DNA of 35,873 nt, from contig JADHME010000008.1 of assembly GCA_016780245.1 (NCBI GenBank), forward strand, positions 1 to 35,873. The letters are read 5' to 3'. Each line of letters starts with the position of its first letter. Position 1 is the stretch's first letter. The notes below the pieces were generated by a model. That model was not told the origin of the DNA. It saw only the letters and a program-made list of their open reading frames with translations, and made no database searches. This DNA is from Flavobacteriaceae bacterium (lineage in GTDB: Bacteria; Bacteroidota; Bacteroidia; Flavobacteriales; Flavobacteriaceae). Position numbers and translations under genes: made by a program. This document shows positions 1-7,185 of this stretch, one piece after another.

Positions 1-647
1 TTAACAGATTCAATATTATTAGGATCTAGATCTAGGAATCTTGAAGAACCATTGTTACCTGATGTGAAACTACCCATAGCGTTTGTATCACTTTGGAAAG
101 GTACACCATCAACAACAAATAATGGTTGGTTACTTGAACTAAAGGTACTTAAACCTCTAATTACAACACTTGTTCCTGACCCAGAAATACCACCTTGATT
201 TGTTACCTGTACACCAGAAGCTTTACCAGAAAGTACACGCGCAACATCACCAGATGCTCTGTTCTCAATTTGAGAGTTGTCAACTTCAGATACAGCATAT
301 CCAAGTGCACGTTTTTCTCTAGTAATACCTAAACTGGTTACAATAACTTCTTCAAGTTGAGTTCCAAGGGAAAGAGTCACATTAATGACGTTGCCTGATC
401 CTACAGCAATTGCTGCAGTCTCATAACCAACGAAACTGAATTCCAGAGTCTGTCCTTCAGCAACATTAATAGAAAAGTTCCCATCGAAATCAGTGGTTAC
501 ACCAGTAGTTGTACCCTGAACAAGAATGGTAGCTCCCGGTAAAGGAAGACCATCACTATCAGAAACAACACCAGTTACTGTCTTCTGAGCAAACGACATT
601 TGAGCCGTTAGCAAGAAAACCACTAGTAATCTGAATAAGCTTTTCAT
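1..647 (-). CDS. SusC/RagA-family TonB-linked outer-membrane receptor, N-terminal part (cut by window edge)
   Basis: Only the first 215 residues are in the window. The ATG at 647 begins a signal peptide (hydrophobic core, ending in SFAQ near residue 21). Residues about 22-95 form a carboxypeptidase-regulatory-like beta domain (GVVSDSDGLPLPGATILVQG and GNFSINV are typical). A TonB-box-like LEEVIVTSLG lies at 98-107. The plug domain then starts, with the family hallmarks SGKASGVQV, IRGLSTF and PLFVVDGVP. Such receptors import glycans, peptides or other large nutrients with a SusD lipoprotein partner, which would lie off the left edge. Base composition is visibly richer in G+C than the neighbours, with codons such as GGT, GTT and AAC, as expected for a strongly expressed gene. 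The substrate cannot be told from this part. Confidence 0.95.
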   Translation of the reverse strand, partial: MKSLFRLLVVFLLTAQMSFAQKTVTGVVSDSDGLPLPGATILVQGTTTGVTTDFDGNFSINVAEGQTLEFSFVGYETAAIAVGSGNVINVTLSLGTQLEEVIVTSLGITREKRALGYAVSEVDNSQIENRASGDVARVLSGKASGVQVTNQGGISGSGTSVVIRGLSTFSSSNQPLFVVDGVPFQSDTNAMGSFTSGNNGSSRFLDLDPNNIESV

Positions 648-857
648 ACTTAGTTATTTAGTTATTAATAAATTTTTGTTAAAATTTTCTTAAATTTTTT
701 CGTAAAAGCTAAGATAAATTAATAATTCCTTAAAAAAAAAGAAACTTTAAGGTTTATTGAAAAAAAATTAAAAGAAAAGAGATTATTTTTATGATAAGGT
801 CATAATAATAATAATATGACAAAAAAAATGCTAAAAAATTAAGATTTTTTATAAAAT
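648..857. other. 210-base AT-rich intergenic region upstream of the SusC-like gene
   Basis: This is the longest stretch without a gene in the window. It is almost entirely A and T with homopolymer runs. I could not find a TAnnTTTG -7 box on the minus strand in it, so the promoter of the SusC-like gene is not identified. It contains a weak inverted repeat (GTCATA at 799-804 and TATGAC at 815-820, separated by 10 bases of ATA repeats) that could be an operator or chance. No RNA gene or open frame is supported. Confidence 0.5.
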
Positions 858-859
858 CT
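842..859 (-). terminator. Weak AT-rich stem-loop at the end of the secreted-protein gene
   Basis: A perfect 7-bp inverted repeat (AGATTTT, 4-base loop, AAAATCT) begins inside the TAG stop codon of the upstream minus-strand gene. On the minus strand it is followed by TAATTTTTT. It has only one G-C pair, so it is a weak candidate terminator. Confidence 0.3.
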
Positions 860-1562
860 ATATTTTCTCTGCGAATTCAAAAATTTGAATAAGAGAGCTA
901 ATTTCAGATGTTTTCAGTTTCTGATCTTTAATATATTTTTTGACTTTATCGGAATTTGATCCAAAAAAGTTAATAATGGACTTTTTAGACGTCTTAATAG
1001 AAACTGGTGTATCCCCATTTTTACTTACATATACTTCTTTACTCTCTACATATCTTGGAGGAAATGAATTTTCAAGTGAAGTCCTTGCAATCTTTGCTTC
1101 CATAAATGTTTTCTTTCTCTTCAAGTAAAGTCTATTCTCCTTACCATCATAGATATTAACTAAATATCCTATGTAGGCTCTTCCTTCCTCAACTCTGTGT
1201 GGTAAATACTCATATCTTTCTCCGTTTATAAGAGGAATAACATCCTTACTTTTAATCAAGATTAAATCTGATTCTTTTTGTCCAGGTGTATCAGCCATCT
1301 CTATTTCGTCTCTAAAAGCATTATACCTCATATAACCAGAATCATTAAGTTCTTTTCCAAAATATTCAAGCGTTGTGCTTTTAAATTCAGAATCAAAATA
1401 ATGACTTCCTTGAATATTTAATGGCTGAGGTGCTCTAGATGATCTATTACCAAAATCTGTTAATGCCTGTTGAGCGGAGCCGGTAATATTTCCGTTTATG
1501 TTTCCTTGAGCATATATTGACGCGGTTATTAGCAGTGCAAAAAATAGTTTGATATTATTCAT
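858..1562 (-). CDS. Secreted protein of unknown function
   Basis: 234 residues if the ATG at 1562 is used. An in-frame TTG six codons upstream (1580) is less likely, because a -7 box at 1582-1589 and a palindrome sit right against it. Residues 1-18 form a signal peptide (MNNIKLFFALLITASIYA, then Q), so the protein is exported to the periplasm or beyond; there is no lipobox Cys. The mature part is charged, with a YMRYNAFRDEIEM stretch near the middle, and a C-terminal segment rich in Lys (SDKVKKYIKDQKLKTSEIS). That general layout recalls small secreted proteins common in Flavobacteriia, but I cannot name a family. It lies upstream of the SusC-like gene on the same strand, 210 bases away, so co-transcription is possible but not shown. 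Confidence 0.75.
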   Translation of the reverse strand: MNNIKLFFALLITASIYAQGNINGNITGSAQQALTDFGNRSSRAPQPLNIQGSHYFDSEFKSTTLEYFGKELNDSGYMRYNAFRDEIEMADTPGQKESDLILIKSKDVIPLINGERYEYLPHRVEEGRAYIGYLVNIYDGKENRLYLKRKKTFMEAKIARTSLENSFPPRYVESKEVYVSKNGDTPVSIKTSKKSIINFFGSNSDKVKKYIKDQKLKTSEISSLIQIFEFAEKI

Positions 1563-1566
1563 AGTT

Positions 1567-1580
1567 TTGAAAATTTTCAA
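1567..1580. repeat. Perfect 14-bp palindrome over the predicted transcription start of the secreted-protein gene
   Basis: TTGAAAATTTTCAA is its own reverse complement. It lies between the -7 box (1582-1589) and the ATG (1562), where transcription should begin. This is a usual place for a repressor operator. In such AT-rich DNA chance remains possible. Confidence 0.4.
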
Positions 1581-1581
1581 G

Positions 1582-1589
1582 CAAACTTA
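1582..1589 (-). promoter_or_regulatory. Bacteroidota -7 box for the secreted-protein gene
   Basis: On the minus strand this reads TAAGTTTG, a full match to TAnnTTTG, 19 bases before the ATG at 1562. I see no TTTG at the expected -33 spacing, so only the -7 element is supported. Confidence 0.45.
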
Positions 1590-1676
1590 ATTATAAATTA
1601 TCTAATTGAATAATTGGTTGACTTAATTTAACAATATATTATTCGTTCATTAAGAAACAAAAAATACTAGAAAGTT

Positions 1677-2885
1677 TTATTTATTAAAAATATCTATTTG
1701 TCCAGATAACAAATCGCTGATAGTCTCTGATTCTCTTATCTTATATAATTTATCGTCTAGAATACAAATTTCTGCAGGTCTAGATCTGCTATTATAATTA
1801 CTAGACATATTAAATCCATATGCTCCAGCATTTTTAATGCATATTAAATCCCCTTTTGAAGTATCTGAAATCTTTCTTTTTTCAGCAAAGGTGTCTTTCT
1901 CGCAAATATAACCTACAACATCGTATTCTTTTTTTCTACCTGTTGGATTAGATAGGTTTATAATTTCATGGTGAGACCCATATAGAGTTGGCCTTAGTAA
2001 ATGATTAAAGCCAGAATCTACTTGAATAAAATCTTTAGTTTTTGTAGACTTAATGTAATTTACTTTAGTTATAAAAAACCCACAATCACTAACAAGAAAC
2101 TTACCTGGTTCAAATATTAGTTTTAATTTCTTACTAAAATCTAACTCAAATTTTTTTAGTTCTGTTGAAACCTCCTTTACATAATCATCTAGATTAGTTG
2201 AAGTATCATCTTTATAGTATGGAATTTTTATTCCACCACCTAAATCAATACTCTCAATGTTTTTGAAGTCTCTGGCAATGGAGAAAATCTTCTTGATCCC
2301 TTCCTTAAATTGATTATTCTTTGTTATTTCACTTCCAGTGTGAATATGAAGACCTGTAATATTAATTTTACCCTTTTTCTCTATATCTAATAACTCATCT
2401 ATACGTTCTTCAGGAATTCCAAACTTTGATTCAGAGTGTCCTACACTAATATTATCATTTCCCCCAGCATAAATCCCAGGGTTTATCCTAACAGTTATTG
2501 ATTGATTACCAAACTCATTTACAAAATCTTTTATAGATTCTATGCTATCAAGATTTATTTTAACTCCAAGTTTGAATACTTCCTTTATCTCTTCAAAACT
2601 AACACCATTAGGAGTATATAGAATTGCATCTTTATTGAAACCGCATTTCAGGCCAATTATAACTTCCTCAATTGAAACTGCATCAAGACCAGCACCCATT
2701 TTTTCTATATACTTTAAAACTGAAATATTAGATAGAGACTTGGCTGCAAAATGAATTTTGTAGTTCTCTAAAACACTTAACTCTTTGTTTAATTTGTCAA
2801 ATTGATTTTTAATGATTTTTAGATCATACAAATAAATTGGAGTTCCAAATTTTAAAGCAGCTTCTTTAAGTATTTTAATATCCAT
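1677..2885 (-). CDS. lysA: Diaminopimelate decarboxylase
   Basis: 402 residues. Converts meso-diaminopimelate to lysine, the last step of lysine synthesis, in the cytoplasm with pyridoxal phosphate. It has the fold-type III PLP barrel: the PLP lysine in HFAAKSLSN (K49), the HTGSEI and DLGGGIKIPYY motifs that hold the phosphate, EPGKFLV, and in the C-terminal beta domain GYICEKDTF (the Cys that reaches the partner active site) and GAYGFNMSSNYNSR. Length is normal for the family and all key residues are present. The ATG at 2885 is supported by an upstream promoter. The gene is divergent from sucC and stands alone. Related carboxynorspermidine decarboxylases are less likely because of the YNSRSRPAEI ending. 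Confidence 0.95.
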   Translation of the reverse strand: MDIKILKEAALKFGTPIYLYDLKIIKNQFDKLNKELSVLENYKIHFAAKSLSNISVLKYIEKMGAGLDAVSIEEVIIGLKCGFNKDAILYTPNGVSFEEIKEVFKLGVKINLDSIESIKDFVNEFGNQSITVRINPGIYAGGNDNISVGHSESKFGIPEERIDELLDIEKKGKINITGLHIHTGSEITKNNQFKEGIKKIFSIARDFKNIESIDLGGGIKIPYYKDDTSTNLDDYVKEVSTELKKFELDFSKKLKLIFEPGKFLVSDCGFFITKVNYIKSTKTKDFIQVDSGFNHLLRPTLYGSHHEIINLSNPTGRKKEYDVVGYICEKDTFAEKRKISDTSKGDLICIKNAGAYGFNMSSNYNSRSRPAEICILDDKLYKIRESETISDLLSGQIDIFNK

Positions 2886-2901
2886 TTTTTGTTTTAAGTG
2901 A

Positions 2902-2932
2902 TAAATATAATTCTGATTTTTAATAATTCAAA
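2902..2932 (-). promoter_or_regulatory. Promoter of lysA
   Basis: On the minus strand TTTG (2932-2929), a 19-base spacer, then TATATTTA (2909-2902), one base from the TAnnTTTG consensus. The box ends 16 bases before the lysA ATG. It overlaps the upstream region of the divergent sucC gene. Confidence 0.6.
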
Positions 2933-2950
2933 TATCTTAAGTTTTGTGGT

Positions 2951-2958
2951 TATATTTG
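2951..2958 (+). promoter_or_regulatory. Bacteroidota -7 box directly before the sucC start
   Basis: TATATTTG matches TAnnTTTG exactly and ends 5 bases before the ATG at 2964. Transcription would therefore start at or within a few bases of the ATG, giving a leaderless mRNA. No TTTG is seen at the expected -33 spacing. The box also argues for the 2964 start rather than a start further upstream. Confidence 0.55.
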
Positions 2959-2963
2959 TCGCC

Positions 2964-4154
2964 ATGAATTTACATGAATATCAAGGAAAACAATTATTGG
3001 AAAAATTTAATGTTTCGATTCAAAGAGGCTATGTAGCAAATAATCCCGATGAGGCTGTTGAGTGCGCAAAAAAACTTTCAAATGAAACAGGAACAGAAAT
3101 TTTTGTTGTTAAAGCTCAAATTCATGCAGGTGGAAGAGGAAAGGGTGGAGGAGTAAAAATTGCTAAATCTTTGGATGAGGTAAGATCTATATCTTCAGAA
3201 ATAATTGGAATGAATCTTGTGACTCCTCAAACTCCTAAAGAAGGTAAGCTAGTAAATAAGGTTTTAATTGCTGAAGATGTGTATTATGATGGTGAGGGTG
3301 ATAGAAAAGAGTTTTACATGTCAGTGTTACTTAATAGATCATCTTCAAAAAATATGATTGTATACTCAACAGAGGGTGGAGTAGATATTGAGGCAGTTGC
3401 TGAAAATACTCCAGATCTAATATTTAATGAAGAGATTGATCCTGGTTCTGGAATTCTTTCATTTCAAGCTAGAAAAATTGCATTTAATCTTGGTTTAAAA
3501 GGCCAAGCTTTTAAAAATATGGTAAAATTTGTTACCAATCTCTACAATGCATATACTGGGTCAGATGCATCACTTTTTGAAATTAATCCTGTTCTTAAGG
3601 CAGCTGATGATAAAATTATAGCTGTAGATTCTAAAGTCACTATCGATGAAAATGCTCTTTTTAGACACGCTGAATATGAATCAATGCGAGATCTTAGTGA
3701 AGAAAATCCTGTCGAAGTTGAGGCTAGAGAGTCTGGGCTAAATTATGTTGACTTAGATGGAAATGTTGGGTGTATGGTAAATGGAGCTGGCTTAGCAATG
3801 GCAACAATGGATTTGATTAAACTTGCTGGAGGTGAGCCTGCTAATTTTCTTGATGTTGGTGGAACTGCTGATTCAAGCAGGGTTGAAAAAGCATTTAGAT
3901 TAATTCTGCAAGATTCAAATGTAAAAGCTATACTGGTTAATATATTTGGTGGAATAGTAAGGTGTGATCGTGTAGCTGAGGGTATTGTTTCTGCATATAA
4001 AAATCTTGGTAATATTGATATACCTATTATAGTTAGGCTTCAAGGAACTAATTCTGATAAAGCAAAGGAAATAATTGATGGTTCAGGATTAAATGTTCAA
4101 TCTGCAATTGCCTTTGATGAAGCCGCAAATAAAGTCCAGGCTGCTTTAAACTGA
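2964..4154 (+). CDS. sucC: Succinyl-CoA ligase (ADP-forming), beta subunit
   Basis: 396 residues from the ATG at 2964. Its opening MNLHEYQGKQLLEKF is the family's normal N-terminus; the open frame extends 22 codons further up but that part has no family match and covers the promoter. The enzyme interconverts succinyl-CoA and succinate with ATP formation in the TCA cycle, as a complex with the alpha subunit SucD. Visible are the ATP-grasp domain (HAGGRGKGGGVKIA, FEINPV, AVDSKVTIDENALFRH) and the C-terminal CoA-ligase domain (GNVGCMVNGAGLAMATMD, NFLDVGG, VNIFGGIVRCD). sucD is not adjacent; the next gene is an unrelated hsp20. A candidate terminator follows. Confidence 0.96.
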   Translation: MNLHEYQGKQLLEKFNVSIQRGYVANNPDEAVECAKKLSNETGTEIFVVKAQIHAGGRGKGGGVKIAKSLDEVRSISSEIIGMNLVTPQTPKEGKLVNKVLIAEDVYYDGEGDRKEFYMSVLLNRSSSKNMIVYSTEGGVDIEAVAENTPDLIFNEEIDPGSGILSFQARKIAFNLGLKGQAFKNMVKFVTNLYNAYTGSDASLFEINPVLKAADDKIIAVDSKVTIDENALFRHAEYESMRDLSEENPVEVEARESGLNYVDLDGNVGCMVNGAGLAMATMDLIKLAGGEPANFLDVGGTADSSRVEKAFRLILQDSNVKAILVNIFGGIVRCDRVAEGIVSAYKNLGNIDIPIIVRLQGTNSDKAKEIIDGSGLNVQSAIAFDEAANKVQAALN

Positions 4155-4185
4155 CATAAAGTCACTAAATTTTTCTATTTTATTG

Positions 4186-4220
4186 CCAAATTGTCATTAT
4201 ATATGACTTGGTATTCTTTT
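4186..4220 (+). terminator. Candidate terminator after sucC
   Basis: GTCAT (4193-4197), a 5-base loop and ATGAC (4203-4207) form a stem that can be extended by CCAA (4186-4189) and TTGG (4208-4211) with a 3-base bulge. It is followed by TATTCTTTT. The bulge and the broken T-tract make this uncertain. Confidence 0.35.
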
Positions 4221-4248
4221 TGACTATTACATAATGAATTTATAATTC
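4219..4248 (+). promoter_or_regulatory. Possible promoter of the hsp20 gene
   Basis: TTTG (4219-4222), an 18-base spacer, then TATAATTC (4241-4248). The spacing is right but the -7 element has two mismatches to TAnnTTTG. The leader that follows ends in a run of ten A before the start codon region, which suits Bacteroidota translation initiation without Shine-Dalgarno. Confidence 0.25.
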
Positions 4249-4273
4249 AAATTGTTTAACTAAAAAAAAAATT

Positions 4274-4696
4274 ATGAGAATAGTAAAATATAACAATAAC
4301 AATGTTTTTCCATCATTAATTAATGAATTCTTTAATGATGATTTTGGTATGAATTTTTTAAATAGAAGTCATTCAGTACCATCAGTAAATTCTTTTGAAA
4401 ATAATGATTCTTTTGAGATTGACCTTGCAGTACCAGGAATGAAAAAAGAAGATTTCACGATTGAATTAAATGATAAGGTATTGATTATTTCATCTGAAAC
4501 TTCAAATACTATTGAAAATGATAAAATGAGATTAAATGAATTTAATTTCTCATCTTTTCAAAGATCATTTAGAGTTCCAGATTCAGTAGATCAAGACAAT
4601 ATCAAGGCTAATTATAAAAATGGTATTCTAAAAATTAAATTACCAAAAAGGAAAGAAAGTATATCTAAGCCAAACAGGGTAATTAATATTGTCTAA
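4274..4696 (+). CDS. Hsp20 / alpha-crystallin family small heat-shock protein
   Basis: 140 residues, a usual length for bacterial small heat-shock proteins, which bind unfolding proteins as ATP-independent oligomeric holdases. The alpha-crystallin domain spans about residues 40-140: FEIDLAVPGMKKEDFTIELN at its start, FQRSFRVPDSVD in the middle, and NGILKIKLPKRK near the end, which contains the G-I-L form of the conserved GxL motif. The short N-terminal arm (LINEFFNDDFGMNF) is also typical. It is a single-gene unit between a candidate sucC terminator and its own strong terminator. Confidence 0.93.
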   Translation: MRIVKYNNNNVFPSLINEFFNDDFGMNFLNRSHSVPSVNSFENNDSFEIDLAVPGMKKEDFTIELNDKVLIISSETSNTIENDKMRLNEFNFSSFQRSFRVPDSVDQDNIKANYKNGILKIKLPKRKESISKPNRVINIV

Positions 4697-4720
4697 ATAT
4701 TTTAAATAATCCTAAAAATT

Positions 4721-4746
4721 AGGTGCACATAAGTGCACCTTTTTTT
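4721..4746. terminator. Intrinsic terminator between hsp20 and uvrB (likely bidirectional)
   Basis: AGGTGCAC, loop ATAA, GTGCACCT: a perfect 8-bp stem with five G-C pairs, followed on the plus strand by six T. It starts 25 bases after the hsp20 stop. It also lies directly after the uvrB stop on the minus strand, where the tail is AATTTTTAGG, so it may end both convergent transcripts. It is the strongest terminator in the window. Confidence 0.9.
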
Positions 4747-6727
4747 ATTTTAACTTCTTTTTGAGGAGCTCAATTTTATCTCTAAGATCTGCAGCAGATA
4801 AAAAGTCAAGTTTTTTTGCTACATCTTCCATCTGTTTTCTTAGTTCTTTAATTCTCTTCTCTATCTCGTTTCTTGTTTGGTAAGCCTTAAGTTCTTCTTC
4901 AAAATCTTTATAAGAACTATTTATAATTTGAATATCTTTTTCAAATGTAGTTGTAAATGATTTATCCATTTGTTTTGGAATAATATCATTTTCAATATTA
5001 AATTTTTCTTGTTTTTTTCTTCTATATGATGTCTCAGTTATTGTCTTGTCCATACTATCTGTAATAGAATCAGCATACATAATTGCTTTTCCATTAATAT
5101 TTCTTGCAGCTCTTCCAACAGTTTGAATTAACGATCTATGACTTCTTAGGAATCCTTCTTTATCCGCATCTAGAATAGCCACTAAAGATACTTCGGGTAA
5201 ATCAAGACCTTCTCTTAAAAGATTTACTCCAACTAAAACATCAAAATACCCTTTTCTAAGATTTTGCATTATTTCAACTCTTTCTAATGTATCAATATCA
5301 CTATGTATGTAGTTTGCTCTAATCTTTGCCTTATGAAGAAATTTTGTAAGCTCTTCAGCCATTCTTTTAGTTAAGGTTGTAACTAGAACTCTCTCATTAC
5401 TTTCAACTCTTAATAATATCTCTTCTATTAAGTCATCTATTTGATTTTCAGATTTTCTAATCTCAATAATAGGATCTAAAACACCAGTTGGCCTAATTAT
5501 CTGTTCAACAAATAGACCTTCAGACATTTTTAACTCGTATTCTGCCGGTGTAGCACTGACATATAGAACATTATTTTGTAAATGTTCAAACTCCTCAAAC
5601 TTTAGTGGTCTATTGTCTAATGCTGCAGGTAATCTAAACCCATATTCAACTAAATTCTCTTTTCTACTTCTATCTCCACCATACATAGCATGTACTTGTG
5701 GAATTGTAACATGACTCTCATCAATAACCATTAAATAATCTTCAGGGAAATAATCAAGAAGACAGAATGGCCTTGTTCCAGGATCTCTTCCGTCTAAATA
5801 TCTTGAATAGTTTTCTATGCCAGAACAATATCCAAGTTCTTTAATCATCTCTAGGTCAAACTCTGTTCTCTCTCTAATGCGTTTTGATTCTATAGATTTT
5901 TCTATCTCATCAAAATATTTGACTTGTTCCTCTAAATCAAATTCAATATTATTGATTGCAGACTTTATACTTGATTCTGAAGTAACAAATATCATAGCAG
6001 GAAAGATCCTTAGGGATTCAAAATTTTCAATTTTATTACCTGAGATAGGATCAAAAGACTCAATACTTTCAATTACATCTCCAAAAAAGTTTATTCTATA
6101 GAATAAATCAGAATAACTAGGAAAAATATCAATTACATCTCCCTTGACAGAAAAACTACCTCTATTAAGTTCATTAATAGACCTTGAATACTGACTCTTT
6201 ACAAATTGAGAAAGAAGTTTTGAGATTTGAATTTCATCATCAATAGAAATTTGAATTACGTGTTTTTTAAACTCATTTGGATTACCAATTCCATAAATAC
6301 AGGAAACTGATGCAACAACTATAATATCATTTCTTCCAGACAATAATGATGAAGTTGCACTAAGTCTATATTTCTCTATTTGTTCATTAATTGATAAATC
6401 TTTTTCTATATATAACCCAGATGACGGAATATAAGCTTCAGGTTGATAGTAATCATAATATGAAACAAAATATTCTACAGCATTATTCGGAAAAAAATTT
6501 TGAAACTCGGAATATAATTGAGCAGCTAAAGTTTTATTGTGTGCTAAAACTAATGTTGGTTTTTTTATCTCCTGAATTACATTAGCTACAGTGAATGTTT
6601 TACCAGATCCAGTCACACCCTGAAGTGTAACATGATTATGACTATTATTAAACGAATTAACAATACTTTTAATTGCTGCTGGTTGATCACCGGTTGGGTT
6701 GAACTCAGATGTAAGTTGAAAACTCAT
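4745..6727 (-). CDS. uvrB: Excinuclease ABC subunit B
   Basis: 660 residues, full length. UvrB is the DNA-damage-verifying helicase-like core of nucleotide excision repair, loaded by UvrA and then joined by UvrC. Walker A is GVTGSGKT (37-44). The beta-hairpin region reads SYYDYYQPEAYIP. The helicase motif II region has VIDESHVTIPQVHAMYGGDR. Motif V/VI is seen in VNLLREGLDLPEVSLVAILDADKEGFLRS and QTVGRAARN. The C-terminal UVR domain (ELRKQMEDVAKKLDFLSAAD) binds UvrA or UvrC. The ATG overlaps the stop of the upstream gene by 4 bases, so it is probably the last gene of the tsaC-cca-ctaA-orf-uvrB transcript. Confidence 0.97.
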   Translation of the reverse strand: MSFQLTSEFNPTGDQPAAIKSIVNSFNNSHNHVTLQGVTGSGKTFTVANVIQEIKKPTLVLAHNKTLAAQLYSEFQNFFPNNAVEYFVSYYDYYQPEAYIPSSGLYIEKDLSINEQIEKYRLSATSSLLSGRNDIIVVASVSCIYGIGNPNEFKKHVIQISIDDEIQISKLLSQFVKSQYSRSINELNRGSFSVKGDVIDIFPSYSDLFYRINFFGDVIESIESFDPISGNKIENFESLRIFPAMIFVTSESSIKSAINNIEFDLEEQVKYFDEIEKSIESKRIRERTEFDLEMIKELGYCSGIENYSRYLDGRDPGTRPFCLLDYFPEDYLMVIDESHVTIPQVHAMYGGDRSRKENLVEYGFRLPAALDNRPLKFEEFEHLQNNVLYVSATPAEYELKMSEGLFVEQIIRPTGVLDPIIEIRKSENQIDDLIEEILLRVESNERVLVTTLTKRMAEELTKFLHKAKIRANYIHSDIDTLERVEIMQNLRKGYFDVLVGVNLLREGLDLPEVSLVAILDADKEGFLRSHRSLIQTVGRAARNINGKAIMYADSITDSMDKTITETSYRRKKQEKFNIENDIIPKQMDKSFTTTFEKDIQIINSSYKDFEEELKAYQTRNEIEKRIKELRKQMEDVAKKLDFLSAADLRDKIELLKKKLK

Positions 6728-7185
6728 AAATCTAAACTTTCATCTTGATCAAAATTATCAGCTTTTTCGGTATTGTTGTATATGTCTGATGGTGCCTCCT
6801 TGGGAACATCTCCAACAGAATTTATGCATTCAAACTTAGAGTCTGAATTACTTAATTCGTCTATTTCATATAATTCAACAAAAAATGTCCAATAATTTAA
6901 AAAATCATAAACAAAGATCATTTTATCTCCATTTAAAACAAAATAGTTGGAAATAGGGGCTTTATCCATTATTTCATGATTATCATCGATTTTAAAAATT
7001 TTGATTTCTTCTAATTGTTCCCAATTTTTATTACTAATATGGAATGTAGAAATTTCTGTAGAGTCAAATCCAAATTGATCAGAAATTATTTTACTAAATT
7101 CAAGCAAACTAGTTGAGGAATCAACTATTATATCTCGAAGAACATCATCTTTTACATTTAAAATTATTCTAAATTTTAACCTCAT
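6724..7185 (-). CDS. Plasmid pRiA4b ORF-3-like (IS1096 TnpR-like) domain protein
   Basis: 153 residues. The first about 110 residues match, from memory, the pRiA4b ORF-3-like family widespread in Bacteroidota: KFRIILNVKDDVLRDIIVDS at the N-terminus, LLEFSKIISDQFGFD, FHISNKNWEQLEEI and then KMIFVYDFLNYWTFFVEL, where the family usually has YxYDFGDxW-like strands. The C-terminal about 35 residues are acidic and probably disordered. The biochemical role is unknown; the family's transposon-derived name does not mean it is a transposon gene here. It overlaps ctaA by 17 bases upstream and uvrB by 4 bases downstream, so it is embedded in a housekeeping operon. Confidence 0.75.
   Translation of the reverse strand: MRLKFRIILNVKDDVLRDIIVDSSTSLLEFSKIISDQFGFDSTEISTFHISNKNWEQLEEIKIFKIDDNHEIMDKAPISNYFVLNGDKMIFVYDFLNYWTFFVELYEIDELSNSDSKFECINSVGDVPKEAPSDIYNNTEKADNFDQDESLDL

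Noticed and set aside
799-820. GTCATA/TATGAC inverted repeat upstream of the SusC-like gene as a terminator or riboswitch
   Set aside because: Only 6-bp arms with a 10-base ATA-repeat loop and no supporting elements; listed only as part of the intergenic description.
940-1128. Plus-strand open frame of 62 codons
   Set aside because: It lies inside the secreted-protein gene on the opposite strand, has no family features and is a by-product of the real gene's codon pattern.
2542-2754. Plus-strand open frame opposite lysA
   Set aside because: Fully antisense to a well-supported enzyme, no motifs.
2898-2963. 22-codon N-terminal extension of sucC
   Set aside because: The extension has no counterpart in the SucC family and covers the -7 box; the ATG at 2964 gives the normal N-terminus.
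5817-6585. Plus-strand open frames opposite uvrB (5817-6101 and 6391-6585)
   Set aside because: Antisense to conserved uvrB sequence and without recognisable features.
6724-7185. A mobile element, suggested by the TnpR-like family name
   Set aside because: No transposase, terminal inverted repeats or target duplication; the gene is overlapped by housekeeping genes on both sides.
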